Below are positions 59,640 through 64,000 of a stretch of 64,000 bases of DNA, one piece after another. The notes beneath the pieces are model-generated. The model was not told the DNA's origin. It was given only the letters and a program-made list of their open reading frames with translations, and ran no database searches. Position numbers and translations under genes: made by a program. The first letter of the stretch is position 1. Each line of letters opens with the position of its first letter. Where the stretch lies: positions 744,001-808,000 of the forward strand of contig OY969923.1 in the NCBI GenBank assembly GCA_963704615.1, read 5' to 3'. This DNA comes from Bog-756 sp963704615. GTDB taxonomy: Bacteria; Actinomycetota; Acidimicrobiia; Acidimicrobiales; RAAP-2.

Positions 59640-60572
59640 CTAACTGCTGTCCGGCGCCGACCGCCTCGCCTCCATACGACTCTCGATGGTCCGTTCGGCA
59701 GCCAGGTCGAGCTCGGGCCAGCGGTGGCGGGGGATCCCGTCGAGAACGGCCGCAGGGATCAGCCCCACCAGCTCGGCCCGCAGCACCGAGCAGCCCCTTG
59801 GGGCCACCTCCCGAGCCACCAGGTCGTAGATGTCGGCCGGGGACACGGCCAGGGGGTCGAGGAGATTGACGCTGACCTGGGCCCCGGTCTCGACGGAAAA
59901 GCCGAGGCTGCGTACGGCCGGTCCCCGCAGCTGGTCGGCCAGGGAGCAGGCCACCGCCAAGGCCTGGGCCTGACCATCCCCGCCATCCCGCCCGGCCCCG
60001 TCGTCCTGAGGGCCGATCCACACGTTGTAGGCCACCAGCACCGATCGGGCGCCGACCGCGGTGGCGCCGGCAGTCGGGTGCGGGCGGAGGGGCCCGAAAT
60101 CAGGGTCGAGCGAGCGGAAGGCCAACCGACGCACGTCGGGCAGCGAGCGCTCCGGTCCGTACAGGAAGCACGGCAAGGCCAGATGGGTGCCGGCCCACTG
60201 GGCCAGGCGGTTGCGCGCCTCGATCACCGCGGTGAGCGACGGTGGGGCCGAAAGGGCCGATCCCGAGTTTCGCTGGACCTGGTCGGACAGCGGCACGAAG
60301 GGCACGACGTCAACCGCGCCCAGTCGCGGATGGATGCCGGCGTGAGCGCGGAGGTCGATGCGGGCCACGGCAGCCTCCACGATGTGCCGGGCCGCTTCCT
60401 CGACCGCCTCGAGCGGGCCCCCGAGGGTCAGGACCGAACGGTGGTGCTCGGGGTCGGAATGGACGTCGAGCAGAGGAGGTCCGCCGACCTCAGCGATGGC
60501 CCCGATGACGACCGGGTCGCGACCCTCACTGACATTGATGACGCATTCGGCGACGACCTCGCCGTCGGACAC
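59640..60572 (-). CDS. glutamate formiminotransferase-like protein
   Basis: The product resembles the N-terminal formiminotransferase domain of FTCD, which moves a formimino group from formiminoglutamate to THF. Related stand-alone proteins act on 5-formyl-THF. Landmarks are ECVINVSEGRDPVVIGAIAE at the start, HRSVLTLGGP, HAGIHPRLGAVDVVPFVPL and LVAYNVWIGPQ. It has 310 residues from GTG 60572. It lies 23 nt after whiB 60596-60838 and may be in its operon. Convergent with the first whiB. Confidence 0.85.
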   Translation of the reverse strand: MSDGEVVAECVINVSEGRDPVVIGAIAEVGGPPLLDVHSDPEHHRSVLTLGGPLEAVEEAARHIVEAAVARIDLRAHAGIHPRLGAVDVVPFVPLSDQVQRNSGSALSAPPSLTAVIEARNRLAQWAGTHLALPCFLYGPERSLPDVRRLAFRSLDPDFGPLRPHPTAGATAVGARSVLVAYNVWIGPQDDGAGRDGGDGQAQALAVACSLADQLRGPAVRSLGFSVETGAQVSVNLLDPLAVSPADIYDLVAREVAPRGCSVLRAELVGLIPAAVLDGIPRHRWPELDLAAERTIESRMEARRSAPDSS

Positions 60573-60595
60573 CGAGGCCCGCGGCGGTTCGGGCG

Positions 60596-60838
60596 TCAGA
60601 CCGAGACGGCGTGGCTGATCCGGCGTCGCCGGAGCATCCGACGGCGCTCACGCTCGGACTTCCCGCCCCACACGCCGTGGTCGACCCGCTCTTCGAGGGC
60701 GTATTCGAGACAGGCCTCGGCGACCGGGCACTCCGCGCAGATGCGCTGGGCCACCTGCACCCCGACGCCGTCGCTGGGAAAGAAGATGGTGGGTGACAGA
60801 TCTCGACACTTCCCTGCGCTCATCCATTCCGTATCCAT
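60596..60838 (-). CDS. whiB: WhiB family iron-sulphur transcriptional regulator (second copy)
   Basis: This 80-residue WhiB protein has C11-X22-C34-X2-C37-X5-C43, GVWGG and a basic C-terminus (ERERRRMLRRRRISHAV). It is shorter than its neighbour and more WhiB1-like. ATG 60838 follows GGAGGATCA. The divergent spacer to htrA holds a 29-bp dyad that may be its own or another regulator's operator. Two whiB genes within 1.1 kb is unusual. Confidence 0.93.
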   Translation of the reverse strand: MDTEWMSAGKCRDLSPTIFFPSDGVGVQVAQRICAECPVAEACLEYALEERVDHGVWGGKSERERRRMLRRRRISHAVSV

Positions 60839-60931
60839 TGATCCTCCGTCGAACTCGAGGATGTCGCGGCAGGTTGTCCGCCGGCTACCCGATGCCTGGT
60901 GCCGATGCCATCCGTTCCACCACTAGTCTCG

Positions 60932-60960
60932 CATTTCGAACTGTTCTGCAGTACGAAATG
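60932..60960. promoter_or_regulatory. 29-bp dyad between whiB and htrA
   Basis: CATTTCG (60932-60938) and CGAAATG (60954-60960) are perfect arms, and the inner ACTG/CAGT pair (60940-60943, 60949-60952) also matches. It ends 11 nt before the htrA ATG and lies 93 nt from the whiB ATG. A dimeric repressor site is inferred. Confidence 0.55.
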
Positions 60961-60971
60961 GGCCGGTATTG

Positions 60972-62564
60972 ATGGATTCCTCACAATTTTCTTATGAGGC
61001 ACCAGGGCCTTCTTATGAAGGATCGGACCCTGATCCTTCATGTTCCGACCCTGACCCAGCGCACGGCAATGCGGAAGAACCGCCGCCCGCCCCACTGGTC
61101 CCCCAGAGCGTCCCCTCGCTTCCCATGCCCTTCGAAACTCCGGCACCGAGTTCTTCTGTACCCCCGGCCACCTGGTCGAAACCGCCACCCGGCGCGCCGG
61201 GTGGCGGTCCTTTCCCGGCCGGGGCCGTCCCGAACGCCCCGCCGATGGCCTACCTCCCCTATGGCGGCTTCGAGGCCTACGGTCGCTACGGGGCCTACGG
61301 CGGGCTGGTCGGTCCCCCCGGCTCGGCGCCCGGATATCCCTATCCCTACGCCGCTCCCTACCCGAGCCCCTATGCCGGGCCGCCGCCCGTCCCCGTCGTG
61401 CGGCACACCCTGCAGCGGCGGACCTGGGTGTGGGTGGTGGTGGTCAGCGCCGGGCTGGCCGCACTGATCGGAGCTCTGGTCGGCGCCGAGGTCGGCACCA
61501 ACAGCCAACAGACCATCGTCAAGCAGTTCTTCCCCAACACCAGCGCCTTGGCCAAGCCCCAGGACGTCCAGGAGATCCTGGCCCGGGTGGAACCGGCGGT
61601 GGTCTCGATCGACGCCGACTCCAACGGGGGCGGGAGCTCGGCCGGTGGCGACGTCGTCGAATCGGCGGGGACGGGCATGATCCTCACCCCGGACGGCCAG
61701 GTGCTCACCAACAATCACGTGGTGGACGGGGCCACATCGGTGACCGTCACCCTCTTCGGGCAGACCAATGCGTTGCCGGCCCACGTGGTGGGTACCGACC
61801 CCGGCAACGACCTCGCCCTCGTCCAGATCGATCAGGCGTCGGGCCTCCCCACCGTGACCCTGGGCAATTCCTCGCAGACACGGGTGGGCGACAGCGTGCT
61901 GGCCATCGGCAACGCCCTGGCCCTGGCCGGGGGTCCCACGGTGACCGAAGGCATCGTCTCGGCGGAGGACCGGTCGCTGTCGGCGGTGAACGACAGCGGA
62001 CAGACCGAGAACCTGACCGGCCTGCTCCAGACCGACGCCGCCATCAACCCGGGGAACTCCGGGGGCCCTCTGGTCAACAGCCAGGCGCAAGTGGTGGGGA
62101 TGAACACAGCGGTGGCCTCCAGCACCACCGGCAATGCACCCACCCAGAACATCGGCTTCGCCATCGCCGTCGACTCGGTCAAACCCCTGCTGCCGGGCCT
62201 GCGCAACGGTGGCACCGGAGGGACGGGACCCGGCGCACCCTCGATCGCTCCGATGACCAATTCGGCCTACATCGGGGTAGTAGTCGGACCGGTGACAGCG
62301 GCCGTGCAGCAGCTGGACCACCTGACGCCATCGTCGGGTGCGCTGATCATCTCGGTGGAGCCCGGCAGCCCGGCGCAGAAGTCGGCGCTGCATGTCGACG
62401 ACGTGATCGTGTCCTTCAACGGTGCCGTCATCCAGAGCCCTGACGACCTGACGGCGGCCATCCACCCTCTCGCCCCTGGTGACCATGTGGTCGTCGGGAT
62501 CTATCGCGGCAGCCACCGCCTCACCGTGGGGGTGACGCTCGGTGCCCGCCCACCTGCCGGATAG
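60972..62564 (+). CDS. membrane-anchored trypsin-like serine protease with PDZ domain (HtrA/DegP-like)
   Basis: This extracytoplasmic quality-control protease has 530 residues. A long Pro/Gly/Tyr-rich cytoplasmic N-terminus (1-150) leads to one transmembrane helix (151-172). The protease domain carries H249 (TNNHVVDG), D280 (PGNDLALV) and S363 (NPGNSGGPLV). A C-terminal PDZ domain follows at about 425-525 (LIISVEPGSPAQKSALHVDD). ATG 60972 is preferred over the TTG three bases earlier. Such proteins in actinobacteria answer to cell-envelope stress. Confidence 0.93.
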   Translation: MDSSQFSYEAPGPSYEGSDPDPSCSDPDPAHGNAEEPPPAPLVPQSVPSLPMPFETPAPSSSVPPATWSKPPPGAPGGGPFPAGAVPNAPPMAYLPYGGFEAYGRYGAYGGLVGPPGSAPGYPYPYAAPYPSPYAGPPPVPVVRHTLQRRTWVWVVVVSAGLAALIGALVGAEVGTNSQQTIVKQFFPNTSALAKPQDVQEILARVEPAVVSIDADSNGGGSSAGGDVVESAGTGMILTPDGQVLTNNHVVDGATSVTVTLFGQTNALPAHVVGTDPGNDLALVQIDQASGLPTVTLGNSSQTRVGDSVLAIGNALALAGGPTVTEGIVSAEDRSLSAVNDSGQTENLTGLLQTDAAINPGNSGGPLVNSQAQVVGMNTAVASSTTGNAPTQNIGFAIAVDSVKPLLPGLRNGGTGGTGPGAPSIAPMTNSAYIGVVVGPVTAAVQQLDHLTPSSGALIISVEPGSPAQKSALHVDDVIVSFNGAVIQSPDDLTAAIHPLAPGDHVVVGIYRGSHRLTVGVTLGARPPAG

Positions 62565-62600
62565 GATGCCGGGGGCCCGATCCCTGGAGGAACCACAACC

Positions 62601-62945
62601 ATGACCCCGGTCACCGACGAGCCCATGCTTCCCGAAGAGGACGCGGAGCCCCTGCCCCCGGTCGGTCACGTGCGGGTGGTGTACCTGGGCCCGGTTGCTC
62701 CCCACTGGGAGGTGCAGTCCGACTACGGGGACCCGGCCCTGATCGAGGAGTTCCGCCGCCGCACCATGGCCCGGCTGGTTCTGCTGCCACCGCACGACCC
62801 CCAGTACCGACGCAACCGCGAGCGGGTGATCCGCGACGCCGAGCGGGAGAACATCCAGCTCGAATGGGACCTCGGTGTGCCCGAGGAGGAAGCCGTGGCC
62901 GAACCGGACGCCGAGGCCGCGGCGCCACCCTCGCCCGAGGCCTGA
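62601..62945 (+). CDS. conserved-looking hypothetical protein
   Basis: I do not recognise this family. The 114-residue product is acidic at both ends with a basic centre (RRRTMARLVLLPPHDPQYRR, then RVIRDAERENIQLEWDLG). It has a VRVVYLGPVAPHWEV strand near residue 25 and no signal or membrane segment. GGAGGAA lies 8 nt before the ATG, so translation is well supported. A TAGGAT at 62562-62567 could give it its own promoter with a short leader. It is convergent with the DUF2342-type gene. Confidence 0.75.
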   Translation: MTPVTDEPMLPEEDAEPLPPVGHVRVVYLGPVAPHWEVQSDYGDPALIEEFRRRTMARLVLLPPHDPQYRRNRERVIRDAERENIQLEWDLGVPEEEAVAEPDAEAAAPPSPEA

Positions 62946-62989
62946 CCCACTCGGCGCCGCCGTCTTCGCCCGACGAGCGGACCCGGCTC

Positions 62990-64000
62990 TCAGGCCTCCG
63001 GAGTGTCGAGCTCGGGCAGGCTGATGCGCTCCAGCCACAGCCCGGGGGCGTCGACCTCGGAGGGGGTGGGCAGATTCTTCTCCGTCACCCACAACTTGCC
63101 CAGACCTTCGTCGCCCGCCCGCTCCAGGACGCCGCTGATGAAGGCGCGGCCCCGGTCGACCTGGGCCTGATCGAGATCCAGCCCGAACAGCGCGCCGGCC
63201 GCTTCCTCGCCCTTGCCCCGCTCGGTCCGTCGCCGGTACCACGCCTCGGCCAACTGGGTGTGCGACCCGACCAACTTCTTTCCCACCAGGTTGGCCACAT
63301 GGTCGGCGTAGCCGTCGATGACCACGGCCAGGGCGGTGAGCTGATCGGACGATCGCCGGGACTCCGGGGTCAGCAGTTCGCCGAGAAGTGCTTCAGGGTC
63401 GCCGAACATCCCCTGGAGCGACTCCAGATCCATGCCCGGCGCTCCCTCCGTGCCGTCACCCAGCCCCAACCCTCCGAGTCGTCCGGCCAGATCCTGCTGG
63501 GCCGCCGAGGTCGACTCGGCCAGGGCCACCAGCAACGCCTCCATCCGGGCCCGCACCCCGGGGCGGGTCAGCACGGAATTGGAAGCCAGCTCGCGGGCGC
63601 ACACCCACACCAAGGCCTCCTCTTCGGGGAGACTCCAATCGTCGGCGAACGAGGCGATGTTGGCCGTGACCACCAGCAGCTCGTCGGACGGCGCCCACGG
63701 AATGGCCAACGGGTACTGGCCCAGGGCGCGGTGGGACAGATGGCCCACCACCGAACCGACCTGCAATCCGAAGAACATCGGCCCGAGGGTGGAGGCCCAC
63801 TGACCGAGCAGGCTCCCCAGGCCGCCCAGGGGATCCTCGGGGTCACCGGTGTCGGTCAGATCCAGCTCATCGCCGGGCGGTGGCACGGGACCCGGCACCG
63901 GGGCCATGGCGGCCAGGACCGGTTGCCACGACTCGAGGGCGCGCACGGTCCAGTCGGCCCGACCCACCGGGACGCAGGTCAGCCGGCGTCCGTCCGGTGA
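62990..64000 (-). CDS. zinc-dependent metalloprotease-like protein (DUF2342 type), 5' end outside window
   Basis: The visible 337 codons match actinobacterial DUF2342 proteins, described as putative hydrolases near F420-related genes. Evidence includes VVGHLSHRALGQYPLAIPW, LVWVCARELASNSVL and IDGYADHVANLVGKKLVGSH, then RGRAFISGVLERAGDEGLGKLW. No HExxH motif is present, so protease activity is not shown by the sequence. The frame stays open to the window edge (LTCVPVGRADW), so GTG 63967 is probably internal. Confidence 0.8.
   Translation of the reverse strand, partial: SPDGRRLTCVPVGRADWTVRALESWQPVLAAMAPVPGPVPPPGDELDLTDTGDPEDPLGGLGSLLGQWASTLGPMFFGLQVGSVVGHLSHRALGQYPLAIPWAPSDELLVVTANIASFADDWSLPEEEALVWVCARELASNSVLTRPGVRARMEALLVALAESTSAAQQDLAGRLGGLGLGDGTEGAPGMDLESLQGMFGDPEALLGELLTPESRRSSDQLTALAVVIDGYADHVANLVGKKLVGSHTQLAEAWYRRRTERGKGEEAAGALFGLDLDQAQVDRGRAFISGVLERAGDEGLGKLWVTEKNLPTPSEVDAPGLWLERISLPELDTPEA

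Noticed and set aside
60932..60960. LexA/SOS box
   Set aside because: The left part resembles a TCGAAC half site, but the partner half and the 4-nt spacing of the actinobacterial SOS box are missing; the dyad has its own different symmetry.
63965..63967. GTG 63967 as the start of the DUF2342-type gene
   Set aside because: The frame stays open with coding-like residues to the window edge, so the gene is treated as partial.

Overview
The window is about 64 kb of high-GC DNA, roughly 70% G+C outside one low-GC block. It reads as the chromosome of an actinobacterium. The evidence is two WhiB proteins, a CIRCE-controlled groES-groEL pair, the actinobacterial order rplM-rpsI-glmM-glmS-acpS-nnr-alr-tsaE-tsaB-rimI-tsaD-groESL, a GuaB3 protein, an Sdh1-type succinate dehydrogenase and DprE1/DprE2/UbiA homologues. 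The class Acidimicrobiia is my best guess, by inference only. No rRNA, tRNA, CRISPR array, transposase or integrase was seen.

Layout. 1-16.8 kb: end of the alpha ribosomal operon (rpsM partial, rpsK, rpsD, rpoA, rplQ, truA), then rplM-rpsI, amino-sugar synthesis (glmM, glmS), acpS, NAD(P)HX repair, alanine racemase, a family 4 uracil-DNA glycosylase, the t6A genes tsaE/tsaB/rimI/tsaD, and groES-groEL. 17.0-23.0 kb: a Nudix hydrolase, guaB3, guaA and a PcrA/UvrD helicase. 23.0-28.95 kb: a lower-GC accessory block bounded by an imperfect 32-bp direct repeat, whose left copy is the 3' end of pcrA. It carries a GNAT, three SAM methyltransferases, two paralogous secreted four-cysteine proteins and several internal repeats. 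29.0-32.3 kb (minus): ubiA-dprE1-dprE2, a decaprenyl-phosphoryl-arabinose-type module. 32.4-43.5 kb (plus): a B12-binding mutase subunit, sucCD, a HAD phosphatase, purN-purH, folD, a 29-codon coupled ORF, a Thr/Ser-rich membrane protein, metF, icd and mdh, which together serve the TCA cycle, purine synthesis and C1 metabolism. 43.5-50.5 kb: mainly minus-strand lipid and detoxification-type genes (fatty acid desaturase, lipoprotein, R2-like di-iron protein, VOC proteins, alpha/beta hydrolase, thioesterase, SCP2). 50.5-55.3 kb: sdhCAB with a divergent LysR regulator. 55.4-59.0 kb: a MoxR ATPase and VWA protein pair. 59.3-64 kb: two whiB genes, a formiminotransferase-like gene, a membrane-anchored HtrA protease, a hypothetical protein and a partial DUF2342-type gene.

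Two features of gene expression recur. First, many genes have a TAnnnT hexamer 6-9 nt before the start codon, the geometry of leaderless transcripts. Second, genes within operons are often joined by 4-nt NTGA overlaps. Two of these (35056 and 49528) appear to use CTG as start codon. The most novel-looking region is the repeat-bounded block with the secreted four-cysteine pair.
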